From assembly GCA_031283395.1 (NCBI GenBank), contig JAITBV010000229.1, forward strand, positions 1 through 9,733: a DNA stretch of 9,733 nucleotides, written 5' to 3'. Each line of letters begins with the position of its first letter. Positions within the stretch are counted from its first letter, which is position 1. Origin of the DNA: Candidatus Adiutrix sp. GTDB taxonomy: Bacteria > Desulfobacterota > Desulfarculia > Adiutricales > Adiutricaceae. Of the stretch, positions 1 through 6,882 are shown piece after piece. Under the pieces are notes generated by a model. It had not been told where the DNA came from, did not search any database, and saw only the letters and a list, made by a program, of their open reading frames with translations. Position numbers and translations under genes: made by a program.

Positions 1-660
1 CTTCAGGCTCTGGACATAATCCCGGGCCAGGGGGGTCAAAATGTCACCAGGCGCCAGGCTCAAGGTCTGGCGGGGGCCGCCGGAAGCCGGGCAGAGGGCC
101 CGGACTTCGGATTCGGTCAGGACCCGCTTCCGGCCCGCGGGACGGCGGGGGGCCGGGACGGCCGGGACCGTCCAGGATCGACCCATGGACTTGCCAAGGA
201 GAGCGGCTGTGATCTCGGTTTCATCCACCAGTTTGACGCCGTAACTGGCCAGGAGGTCCTCACAGCGGACGTAGCGGTCCAAAAGGGGCCGGGGCGCGGT
301 TCCCTGGCAACGGCGCCAAGCCAGGCCTGTTTTAAGCACGGCCGCGGGGCGCCCCTCCAGGAGGGCCGCCAAGAGCGCCCGGCCTTCCGGAGTGCAACCT
401 TCGTCGCCGGCTGCCACCCGCACCAGGGCCTGGATGCTCAGGCTGGTGATCAATACAGCCTCGCGGGAAAGGCCGCAGTCAGCCGGGTTCTCCAGCACCT
501 CGAAATGTTCATTGATTTCGGCCCGGGCCTCTGTGCTCAAGGCTGCGGGGTCGCCGACCACCAGGAGGCGGGGCCGGCCCATGGCGGCCGGAATTTCGGG
601 TCCAAGGCGCCTTAAGAGTTCCGCAGTGATTTTCCGCACCAGTTCATCGGTTATTTCCAT
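1..660 (-). CDS. BMC-associated Eut protein of uncertain function, 3' end outside window
   Basis: An open frame of 220 codons starts at ATG 660 and runs off the left edge without a stop. The start is supported by an AAGGAG Shine-Dalgarno 6 nt upstream, 28 nt after the eutJ stop. Residues 3-19 (EITDELVRKITAELLRRLG) form an amphipathic helix like BMC encapsulation peptides. A Rossmann-like or flavoprotein-like segment follows (RLLVVGD at 31-37; VLKTGLAW at 108-115), then a Pro/Arg-rich linker (165-178). From 181 there is an LTESEVRAL...GDILTPLARDYV stretch that resembles a motif I remember from the N terminus of EutT and from other Eut-associated proteins. The layout fits the poorly characterised 'ethanolamine utilization protein' family often found next to eutM and eutE, but this rests on memory of motifs. 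Probable cargo of the microcompartment; no enzymatic role can be assigned. Confidence 0.8.
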   Translation of the reverse strand, partial: MEITDELVRKITAELLRRLGPEIPAAMGRPRLLVVGDPAALSTEARAEINEHFEVLENPADCGLSREAVLITSLSIQALVRVAAGDEGCTPEGRALLAALLEGRPAAVLKTGLAWRRCQGTAPRPLLDRYVRCEDLLASYGVKLVDETEITAALLGKSMGRSWTVPAVPAPRRPAGRKRVLTESEVRALCPASGGPRQTLSLAPGDILTPLARDYVQSLK

Positions 661-688
661 GCCCGTCTCCTTAATCTCAAGACCGTTT

Positions 689-1540
689 TCAGGTAAAGGC
701 GCTCAAGGCGATGCCGGCCGGGGTGACCAGGAGGGGGTGGGTCAGGACCCGCGCCGGACACCCGGTTTCAAGGCCGATTATTTTCTCCAGGCCGGGGGCG
801 GCGGCCGTGCCGCCCACCAGGCACAGTTCCCGGGCCGGCCAGCCGGCCAGTCCCTGACGGATGATGGTGCCTATTTTTTGCAGCACCGGGGCCACCAGGG
901 GCAGGATCTGGGATGACCGGTCCGGATCCAGCTTCAGGGTCTCGGCCTCCTCGAAGGATATTTTGAAATGGCCGGCCAGCACCAAGGTCAGGTGGACGCC
1001 GCCGGTGGCCTCGTCAAAGGCGTGGACGACCCGCCCTTGGCGCAGCACCGCCACGCCGGTGGTGCCTCCGCCTATATCGACAATGGCCCCCTCCCTTAAG
1101 CCGGCCACCAGGTTGGCGGCCACGGGCTCTTCTGCCACGGCCGCCACCTCAAGTCCGGCTCCGGCCGCCACGTAGCGGTGGGTGGCCGTATCCCGCTCCG
1201 AGGTGCCGGGCGGCACGGCGATGGCCGCCTCGGTCAATTCCCTTTCCAGGGCTTCTTCCAATTCCGCCTTCATCTCGGCGGTCAAGCGTCGGGCCGCGTC
1301 AAAATCCACCACCAGCCCGTCCCGCACCACCTGGGCGAAGCGCCGGGCCGCGGCCAGGGGACGCCCGCCTTCACCCAAGGCCACCAACACCAGAGAGGTC
1401 GTGCCCAGGTCAAGACCCAGGCGCACGACTTCATCCGCTCCCGGTTTCAGGCGGCGGCTGAAGCTCCCGGCTACCCCGGTCAGAAAGGCGGCCGGATCGG
1501 CTATGGCCGGGCGGGCCTCCGGCCCGCCGCCTTTTTTCAT
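689..1540 (-). CDS. eutJ: EutJ, Hsp70/actin-fold ethanolamine utilization chaperone-like protein
   Basis: A protein of 283 aa from ATG 1540, close to the roughly 278 aa of E. coli EutJ. The actin/Hsp70 ATPase motifs are present in order: phosphate-1 GLDLGTTS (about 42-49), connecting VVRDGLV, phosphate-2 VDIGGGTTG (about 154-162), FDEATGG, and adenosine motif [10 protein letters not shown] (about 241-250). EutJ is found in many eut operons and is presumed to be a chaperone or assembly factor, though its exact role is not settled. A GTG start at 1549 is possible, but AGAGGG at 1549-1554 sits 8 nt before ATG 1540 and would overlap the GTG, so ATG 1540 is preferred. It lies 27 nt after the second eutM-like gene and 28 nt before the next gene, consistent with one transcript. 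Confidence 0.93.
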   Translation of the reverse strand: MKKGGGPEARPAIADPAAFLTGVAGSFSRRLKPGADEVVRLGLDLGTTSLVLVALGEGGRPLAAARRFAQVVRDGLVVDFDAARRLTAEMKAELEEALERELTEAAIAVPPGTSERDTATHRYVAAGAGLEVAAVAEEPVAANLVAGLREGAIVDIGGGTTGVAVLRQGRVVHAFDEATGGVHLTLVLAGHFKISFEEAETLKLDPDRSSQILPLVAPVLQKIGTIIRQGLAGWPARELCLVGGTAAAPGLEKIIGLETGCPARVLTHPLLVTPAGIALSAFT

Positions 1541-1567
1541 CAGGGCCACCCTCTTTACGGACCAACC

Positions 1568-1855
1568 TCACCCTTCCAGCTTGGGCAGGATCATTTCCAC
1601 TTCCGCATGGGGCCGGGGTATGACGTGGACACTCAAGAGTTCGCCCACCCGCCCGGCGGCCGCGGCCCCGGCATCGGTGGCGGCCTTGACCGCCCCCACA
1701 TCGCCACGGACCATCACGGTCACCAGGCCGCCGCCCACATGCACTTTGCCGATCAATACGACATTGGCGGCTTTGACCATGGCGTCGGCGGCCTCGATTG
1801 CACCGACCAGGCCTTTGGTTTCGATCATTCCCAGAGCGCGGGTATCATTGGCCAT
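1568..1855 (-). CDS. eutM: BMC-H hexameric shell protein, EutM/PduA type (copy 2)
   Basis: A single-domain BMC shell protein (Pfam BMC fold) of 95 aa, forming the hexameric facets of the compartment. Family signatures are [39 protein letters not shown] and the ending [12 protein letters not shown]. It differs from the neighbouring copy at only 8 of 95 positions (3, 4, 5, 6, 10, 38, 92, 95). The pore region reads K-V-H-V-G-G-G (37-43), where PduA/EutM usually has E-K-I-G-S-G. The frame stays open upstream to ATG 1960, which would add 35 residues rich in Pro, Gly and Lys. ATG 1855 is chosen because AAGGAGG lies 10 nt before it and because it matches the family's N terminus. Confidence 0.95.
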   Translation of the reverse strand: MANDTRALGMIETKGLVGAIEAADAMVKAANVVLIGKVHVGGGLVTVMVRGDVGAVKAATDAGAAAAGRVGELLSVHVIPRPHAEVEMILPKLEG

Positions 1856-1865
1856 AACGGGATTG

Positions 1866-1872
1866 CCTCCTT
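1866..1872 (-). promoter_or_regulatory. Shine-Dalgarno deciding the start of eutM copy 2
   Basis: AAGGAGG on the minus strand, 10 nt before ATG 1855. The upstream in-frame ATG at 1960 has no comparable site. This favours a 95-aa product over a 130-aa product with an N-terminal extension. Confidence 0.7.
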
Positions 1873-1893
1873 CCGAGTAAGGTTTGACCTTTG

Positions 1894-1928
1894 GCGCACC
1901 TTCCGGCGGCGGACCGCCGGGTTCGCGC
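1894..1928 (-). other. Intergenic hairpin between the two eutM copies
   Basis: The 113-nt gap between the shell genes contains a 7-bp perfect stem, CCGGCGG/CCGCCGG (1914-1920 with 1903-1909), around a TCCG tetraloop of the UNCG type. It may extend through an outer GCGC/GCGC pair (1925-1928 with 1894-1897). No T-tract follows, so it is not a Rho-independent terminator. It could stabilise or process the mRNA and set the ratio of the two shell proteins. Such stems also arise by chance in GC-rich DNA. Confidence 0.35.
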
Positions 1929-1968
1929 ATTACAGGTTTGGTCTTTAAGGAACGCGCCATCAGCCGGC

Positions 1969-2256
1969 TTATTTTTCCAGAGCCGGCAGGATCATTTCCA
2001 CTTCCGCGTGGGGCCGGGGTATGACGTGGACGCTCAAGAGTTCGCCCACCCGCCCGGCGGCCGCGGCCCCGGCATCGGTGGCGGCCTTGACCGCCCCCAC
2101 ATCGCCGCGGACCATCACGGTCACCAGGCCGCCGCCCACATGTTCCTTGCCGATCAATACGACATTGGCGGCCTTGACCATGGCATCGGCGGCCTCGATG
2201 GCGCCGACCAGGCCTTTGGTTTCAATAAGGCCGAGAGCCTGTTGATTGGTTGCCAT
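1969..2256 (-). CDS. eutM: BMC-H hexameric shell protein, EutM/PduA type (copy 1)
   Basis: A 95-aa single BMC-domain shell protein of the EutM/PduA/PduJ class. ATG 2256 has GGAGG 8 nt upstream and lies 18 nt after the aldehyde dehydrogenase stop. The residues that define the class are intact: [29 protein letters not shown], and the C-terminal HVIPRPH. The pore loop reads K-E-H-V-G-G-G (37-43), with Gly42 aligned to Ser40, the narrowest pore residue in PduA, and His39 aligned to Lys37. It has Glu at position 38 where copy 2 has Val. It should form the bulk of the shell facets with copy 2. Confidence 0.96.
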   Translation of the reverse strand: MATNQQALGLIETKGLVGAIEAADAMVKAANVVLIGKEHVGGGLVTVMVRGDVGAVKAATDAGAAAAGRVGELLSVHVIPRPHAEVEMILPALEK

Positions 2257-2274
2257 TTTTTATTCCTCCATGGA

Positions 2275-3759
2275 TTATTGAGAAGCTGGAGCGTCTTTAA
2301 GCCGGGCCATGACCTGGCGGACCAGATCCTCCAGGAAGGCCTCGTCCGCCCCTGGGGCGGGCGCGGCGGCCCCGGGGCCGGATTCGCGGATATCCTCTAT
2401 TTCCTTAAGTCCGTAAGCCACCCGGCGGATGTTTATGAGATTAAGGGGCCCCACATTGTCGGAAGTGGAGTTGCGGCCCACCGCCCCGCAGCCCAGAGTC
2501 AGGGAGGGGGTCAAGGCGGTGGTGGCCCCGATGGCGGCCAGGGCGGCTGGAGAATTGACTATGAGGCGGGAAACCGGTTTTTTCAGGCCGAATTCCCGAA
2601 TTATGCGCGAATCCCGGGAATGGATGCACATGGTGTGCCCGGCCCCTTCCAGGGCCAGGATTTCCAGGCAGCGCTGGCAGGCTTTTTCCCAGTTGTCTTC
2701 CACGAAAAAACCCAGGACCGGCATGAGTTTTTCCCGGGAATAGGGGTGCTTGTCGCCAACCCGGCTCTCCTCGCCCAGGAGTACCCGGACCCCCTTGGGT
2801 ATGGCCACCCCGGCGGCCTCGGCTATGGTTTCGGCCGGGCGGCCCACCAACCCGGGATTCATGGTGCCGCCGGGTCCCATGAGCACCTTTTCCACTTTTT
2901 CGGAATCGCCCGGGGGCAGAAAATAGCCGCCCTGCCTGACGATTTCCTCCATGACCGTTTCCCGGATGGACCTTTCCGTGATTATGGGCTGTTCCGAGGC
3001 GCAGATGGTGCCGTTGTCGAGGGTTTTGGAGTCGAAAATCCGTTTGACGGCCAAGGGGATATCGGCGCTCTTCTCAATGAAGGCCGGGCCGTTGCCTGGT
3101 CCCACCCCTATGGCCGGAGTGCCGGAACTGTAGGCCGCGTGGACCATGGCGTTGCCGCCGGTGGCCAAAATCAGGTTCATTTTGGGGTGGCGCATCAGAG
3201 TGTCCGTGGCTTCCTTGGTGGGCGTGGTCAGCACAGTGACCATGTCCGGCGGCGCGCCTACCCCGGCCAGGGCCGCCCGGATGACCTCTACCGTGTCCCG
3301 GATACATTTTTTCGCGCCGGGATGGGGCGAAAAGATAACGGCGCAACCCGCCTTCAGGGCGATAAGAGCCTTGAAGATGACCGTGGAGGTCGGGTTGGTG
3401 GAAGGGATCAGGGCCGTCACCAGGCCCACGGGCACACCCACCTCGTAGAGGCGGTTTACTTTATCCTCGTTGATCAACCCCACTGTTTTCAGGGATTTTA
3501 TATATTCGTGGACCCGGCGCGAGGCGAAGATGTTCTTCAGCGCCTTGTCCGGCCACTTGCCGAAGCCGGTCTCTTCGTGGGCCGCTTTCGCCAGCCGGAC
3601 AGCCTGGGCCTCGGCGGCTTCGGCCACGGCCGCCACCACCCGATCCACCCCGGCCTGATCCAGATCCCTATAAAGCCCCTGAGCCGCTTCAGCCAGTTGG
3701 ACCAGATTGCGGGCTTCCTGGATGGAAATAAGATCCCGGTCTTTCACTTCCACAGTCAT
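2275..3759 (-). CDS. eutE: Acetaldehyde dehydrogenase (CoA-acylating), EutE/PduP family, with C-terminal encapsulation helix
   Basis: A 494-aa aldehyde dehydrogenase that converts acetaldehyde, CoA and NAD+ to acetyl-CoA inside the compartment. The catalytic Cys is C253 in DNGTICASEQPI (248-259), typical of EutE/PduP/AdhE. Other family motifs are VGVPVGLVTALIPSTNPTST (107-126), KAGCAVIFSPHPGAKK (136-151), GVGPGNGPAFIE (218-229) and TLGCGAVGRNS (421-431). The tail is a Gly/Ala/Pro linker (461-470) followed by the amphipathic helix ADEAFLEDLVRQVMARLKD (471-489), the layout of a C-terminal encapsulation peptide. Many relatives carry this helix at the N terminus instead. ATG 3759 has GGAGGAG 5 nt upstream and starts 39 nt after eutL. 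Specificity for acetaldehyde over propanal is inferred from the eut context. Confidence 0.94.
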   Translation of the reverse strand: MTVEVKDRDLISIQEARNLVQLAEAAQGLYRDLDQAGVDRVVAAVAEAAEAQAVRLAKAAHEETGFGKWPDKALKNIFASRRVHEYIKSLKTVGLINEDKVNRLYEVGVPVGLVTALIPSTNPTSTVIFKALIALKAGCAVIFSPHPGAKKCIRDTVEVIRAALAGVGAPPDMVTVLTTPTKEATDTLMRHPKMNLILATGGNAMVHAAYSSGTPAIGVGPGNGPAFIEKSADIPLAVKRIFDSKTLDNGTICASEQPIITERSIRETVMEEIVRQGGYFLPPGDSEKVEKVLMGPGGTMNPGLVGRPAETIAEAAGVAIPKGVRVLLGEESRVGDKHPYSREKLMPVLGFFVEDNWEKACQRCLEILALEGAGHTMCIHSRDSRIIREFGLKKPVSRLIVNSPAALAAIGATTALTPSLTLGCGAVGRNSTSDNVGPLNLINIRRVAYGLKEIEDIRESGPGAAAPAPGADEAFLEDLVRQVMARLKDAPASQ

Positions 3760-3798
3760 CGCCGCTCCTCCCCCGTTTTTCGGCCGCCGGAGGAAAAC

Positions 3799-4455
3799 CT
3801 AATAAAGTGTGGGATTGTCAGCCACATATTGCACGGCCGTGCCGAAGGCATCGCAGGCGGCCTTGCAGGCGGACTGACTGCCGGTAAGAAGGCCCCCGCC
3901 GAAGTTGGTTTCGGAAGGCGGGCCGTAGAAGGCGGCCAGGCGCACATCGGCCGCCTTAAGGGCCATATCCAGGGCATACATGGCTTCCAGCGGAGGGGCG
4001 ATCAGATAGGCCAGGGACTCGCCCTCGCCGACCCCGGCCACTTTGGACAAGTAACTCCCGGTGCGGGAGATGCAATGGGCGTAATAGCGGATGCTGCCTT
4101 CATCGTTGGCCGAAACGAACCAGGCCTCTTCGGCGAGAAAAGTCTTGATGGCATTAAGGCCGCTGCGGATCTCGGCCGGGTTGGGACCGGCTATGATGCC
4201 TATGATCTCGCCGGCCAGCTTGGTGTTGGCGTTGGCCGCCCCGCCGTAGAAACTCCTGGCGTAAACCACCTGGACATCGGCCATTTTGGTGGATTCATCC
4301 AGGGCGGTATAGGTGATGTCGTCGTTGTCCGCGGTCACCAGGCCGAGGCTTTTCTGCCCGGGGGCCAATTTGAGATCCCGGGCCATATCCGGGCTGATGT
4401 TGGGGATTATCTTGGCCGCCAGGATCGTGGCCTTCATGGGGTCGTTCTTGGCCAT
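3799..4455 (-). CDS. eutL: EutL, trimeric tandem-BMC (BMC-T) shell protein
   Basis: A 218-aa protein against 219 for E. coli EutL, with two fused BMC domains forming a pseudohexameric trimer whose central pore can be gated. EutL-specific stretches are LKLAPGQKSLGLVTADNDDI (28-47), YARSFYGGAA (65-74), IAGPNPAEIRSGL (87-99), ISRTGSYLSKVAGV (128-141), LIAPPLEAMY (150-159), PPSETNFGGGLLTGSQSACK and a NPTLY end. ATG 4455 is preceded by AAAGGA. An internal ATG at codon 7 is less likely because it has no ribosome site of its own. Ends in TAG. Placed between eutC and eutE, as in many eut operons. Confidence 0.96.
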   Translation of the reverse strand: MAKNDPMKATILAAKIIPNISPDMARDLKLAPGQKSLGLVTADNDDITYTALDESTKMADVQVVYARSFYGGAANANTKLAGEIIGIIAGPNPAEIRSGLNAIKTFLAEEAWFVSANDEGSIRYYAHCISRTGSYLSKVAGVGEGESLAYLIAPPLEAMYALDMALKAADVRLAAFYGPPSETNFGGGLLTGSQSACKAACDAFGTAVQYVADNPTLY

Positions 4456-4498
4456 AGGGCTGTCCTTTCCAGTAAAAAGGCTATTCTTTCGCCAGCCG

Positions 4499-4515
4499 GG
4501 GGCGTCCGCCGCCCC
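4499..4515 (-). other. Short hairpin in the eutC-eutL gap
   Basis: Six paired bases, GGGGCG and CGCCCC, around a 5-nt loop in the 74-nt gap between eutC and eutL. No T-run follows, so it is not a terminator. It could be an mRNA processing or stability element, or chance in GC-rich DNA. Confidence 0.25.
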
Positions 4516-4529
4516 TTCGCCCGCGTATT

Positions 4530-5417
4530 TTACAGTTTCAGGTCCAGGCCGCTGGCCTTGCGGTCCAGCATGGTCTTGATCAAATCGGCTATATAGCCAC
4601 CGGCCTCCACGGCCGGGGTGCCCCGCTGATGAATGTTGGAAACCACCGTCCGCCTGGCTTCGGGCATATCCGCCACAGCCTTGTAGGCCAGATAGGCGCT
4701 GAGACTTTCCGAAGTTATCAGGCCGGGCCTTTCGCCTATGAGGACGCAGACGACTTCGGCCCCAACGGCTTCGGCCACGGCGTCTTCCGCCCCCACCCGG
4801 CCGTATTGCACGAAGAAGGGGGGCGCCGGTTTCAGGCCGTGGCGGGTCAGGCCATCGGCGATGGCCTTGAAGGTGTCCAGGGCGTTGACCGTGACGGCCG
4901 TGGTGGACAGGCCGTCGGCCACGAATACGACCACTCGGCTCGCGGCACCCACATGGGCCTTGATCTTATTCAATTCCTCGGCCTCGAAGGCGCGGCCCAG
5001 GTCCGGGCGGGTCAGGAAGACGTCCCTGTTTTCGCACTTGGTCTGAAAGCGTGGCAGGTTGTTGGCCCGGAGCCATTCCTCGGCCACATCGGTGAAGACG
5101 GCGTCCATGGCCACGGCGTGATCGGCCCGGAACCTTAAAAGGGTCTCCGTCAAATAACGCGGCCCGGCCCGCCAGACCCCCAGCCGGGCCGGGGTGCGTT
5201 TCTTCAAGGCTTTCAGGGCTTCCAGGTCATGGGGCCGGGGCACATTGACGACCGCTTGAAGGTCCGCGGCCAGGAGGTCGGGAAGCAAATCCCCTTCCCC
5301 GCCGCCGGCCGCCGGCCGCGCCAAACCGCCAACCGCCGCCGGCGCCTCCGGACGCCAGCCGCCCATTTCCCGCAAGACTGCTTCGACGGCCGTTCTGAGT
5401 TCCTGTTCCGTTACCAT
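4530..5417 (-). CDS. eutC: Ethanolamine ammonia-lyase small subunit
   Basis: A 295-aa protein, the same length as E. coli EutC. With EutB it forms the adenosylcobalamin-dependent lyase that turns ethanolamine into acetaldehyde and ammonia. Family stretches: LGVWRAGPR (79-87), RADHAVAMDAVF (97-108), FVADGLSTTAV (165-175), GERPGL (228-233), SESLSAYLAY (236-245) and SNIHQRGTPAVEAGGYIADL (260-279). Residues 3-19 (TEQELRTAVEAVLREMG) form an amphipathic helix followed by a Gly/Ala/Pro linker to about 44. This matches the N-terminal targeting helix known in EutC, so the enzyme is probably packaged through this subunit. ATG 5417 has AAGGGGG close upstream and lies 72 nt after the eutB stop. Confidence 0.96.
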   Translation of the reverse strand: MVTEQELRTAVEAVLREMGGWRPEAPAAVGGLARPAAGGGEGDLLPDLLAADLQAVVNVPRPHDLEALKALKKRTPARLGVWRAGPRYLTETLLRFRADHAVAMDAVFTDVAEEWLRANNLPRFQTKCENRDVFLTRPDLGRAFEAEELNKIKAHVGAASRVVVFVADGLSTTAVTVNALDTFKAIADGLTRHGLKPAPPFFVQYGRVGAEDAVAEAVGAEVVCVLIGERPGLITSESLSAYLAYKAVADMPEARRTVVSNIHQRGTPAVEAGGYIADLIKTMLDRKASGLDLKL

Positions 5418-5489
5418 ATTTCCCCCTTGATACCTCGGATCATCCGGTTTCGGCCAGGAGCCGGCCGGAAGGCGGCGGGAATAATAAGA

Positions 5490-6854
5490 TCAATAAAAGA
5501 TGGAAGGGTCGCCGGCTTTGGGGGTCAGGCGGCCATTTTCATCCATAAGTTCCATTCTCTTCAGCCATTCAAAAAATTCCGGGGCCGGGGTCCGGCCCAG
5601 AAGTTCCCTCAAAGTGGCGTCGTCGTGATAACTGGTGTCCTGGTAGGCCAGCATGATATCGTCACCCATGGGCACGCCCATGTAATAATTGGCCCCGGCC
5701 AGCCCAAGAAGCAGGGTGGCCATTTCCTGGTCATCCTGGTTTATCTTGGTGTGATTGGTATAGCAGGGGGCCATGCCCATGGGCAGCCCCAGGAGCTTGC
5801 CCATGAAATGATCCTCCAGGCTGGCCCGGATGATCTGGCGGCCATCGTAGAGGGTTTCCGGGCCGATGAAACCGGAGACGTTGTTGACCATGAAAGGCTT
5901 GAAGATGCGGGCGTAGCCGTAGCAGCGGGCTTCCAGGGTCATCAGGTCCACTCCGCCGTCGGCCCCGATGGATTGCTCGGAGCCCTGGCCGGTCTCGAAA
6001 TATAAAAGATTGGGGCCCGGAGCCTGGCCAAGTTGATGAATGAGGGCAGAGGCCTCGGAGAGGAGAGTTGTGGTTACCCCGAAACCCTCGTTGGCCGCCT
6101 CGGTTCCGGCGATGCTCTGGAAGAGGCAACAGGCCGCCGCGCCCTTCCGCACGGCCTCCATCTGGGTGGTGATGTGGGCCAGGACGCAGTTTTGGGTGGG
6201 GATTTTCCACTTGACCATGAATTCCCAGAGCATATCCAGGATGGCCCTGGTATTGTCCACGTTGTCCTCCACCGGATTGACGCCCAGGACGGCATCGCCG
6301 GAACCGTAGGAGAGACCCTCGCAGAGCGAGGCCTTTATTCCCTCCAGATCGTCGGCCGTGTGATTGGGCTGACAGCGAAAGGAGAGGGTGCCAGGCAGCC
6401 CGATGGTTGTTGCGCAGGTGGTGGCAACATTTATTTTGGAGGCGGCGTAAACCAGGTCCATGACCGTCATCAGCTTGGCCACTCCGGCGGCCGCTTCGGC
6501 CTCCAATCCCCGGGACAACCGGAGAATGTCCTGGCCGGAATTTTCGTGGCTGAGCAGCCAGTCGCGCAGTTCTCCTATGGTCCAGTTTTTGATGCGTTCA
6601 TAGATGCCCAGGTTGAGGTCTTCCTTCAAGGCCCGGGAGACCGCGTCATTTTCCGGGGGGAGGACGGGATTTTCATAAAAATCGGCCAGCTTGAGGTTGG
6701 CCAGAACGATCTTGGCGGCCGTGCGTTCGGTCACCGACCGCGCCCCCCGTCCCAGGAGGATATCGCCGGATTTTTCGTCGTTGGCCTTGGCCAGAACGTC
6801 GGTCAGGTTTTCAAAGGCGTAAACCTGGCCGGCCAGCATGGTCTTCAATATCAC
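5490..6854 (-). CDS. eutB: Ethanolamine ammonia-lyase large subunit, variant lacking Asp362
   Basis: A 454-aa TIM-barrel catalytic subunit of the B12-dependent lyase, aligning with E. coli EutB (453 aa) without a shift through the active site. Conserved: R160 and Q162 (FRCQPN), N193 (GVNPV), E287 (FETGQGS), F329 (GFIGPE), M392, L402 and Y404. At position 362 the residue is Ala (codon GCC at 5769-5771) within MGMAPCYTNH, where E. coli has MGCDCCYTNH. Asp362 contacts the substrate amino group in the E. coli enzyme, so the substrate may differ from ethanolamine or activity may be reduced. The C terminus GDPSIFY is intact. GTG 6854 is the chosen start because the N terminus aligns with E. coli EutB and a G-rich ribosome site precedes it. 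It lies 28 nt after eutP. No eutA (reactivase) lies beside it, unlike many operons. Confidence 0.95.
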   Translation of the reverse strand: MILKTMLAGQVYAFENLTDVLAKANDEKSGDILLGRGARSVTERTAAKIVLANLKLADFYENPVLPPENDAVSRALKEDLNLGIYERIKNWTIGELRDWLLSHENSGQDILRLSRGLEAEAAAGVAKLMTVMDLVYAASKINVATTCATTIGLPGTLSFRCQPNHTADDLEGIKASLCEGLSYGSGDAVLGVNPVEDNVDNTRAILDMLWEFMVKWKIPTQNCVLAHITTQMEAVRKGAAACCLFQSIAGTEAANEGFGVTTTLLSEASALIHQLGQAPGPNLLYFETGQGSEQSIGADGGVDLMTLEARCYGYARIFKPFMVNNVSGFIGPETLYDGRQIIRASLEDHFMGKLLGLPMGMAPCYTNHTKINQDDQEMATLLLGLAGANYYMGVPMGDDIMLAYQDTSYHDDATLRELLGRTPAPEFFEWLKRMELMDENGRLTPKAGDPSIFY

Positions 6855-6882
6855 GATAGGCCCCCCTTGAGCTGCGGTTCAT

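Larger units (their letters stand above)
1587..2256 (-). repeat. Tandem duplication of the eutM-like gene
   Basis: Bases 1587-1741 and 1988-2142 (offset 401) differ at only 3 of 155 positions, all silent. This block encodes the C-terminal half of both proteins. The 5' halves differ at more positions, including several amino-acid changes near the N terminus. The uneven divergence points to a recent duplication or to gene conversion confined to the 3' half. Confidence 0.9.

Noticed and set aside
392..1948. Several plus-strand frames of 100-256 codons opposite the partial left-edge gene, eutJ and eutM copy 2
   Set aside because: They are antisense shadows of real minus-strand genes, with low-complexity composition and no ribosome sites.
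1856..1960. A 35-residue N-terminal extension of eutM copy 2 starting at ATG 1960
   Set aside because: No ribosome site before ATG 1960, a strong one before ATG 1855, and BMC-H proteins normally start at the latter point. The open frame may still matter if copy 2 is found longer by mass spectrometry.
1891..4596. A 901-codon open frame on the plus strand across eutL, the aldehyde dehydrogenase and the first eutM copy
   Set aside because: It is antisense to four well recognised genes, runs through their boundaries, and translates to a Gly/His/Pro-rich product with no recognisable domain. Such long antisense frames are common in GC-rich coding DNA.
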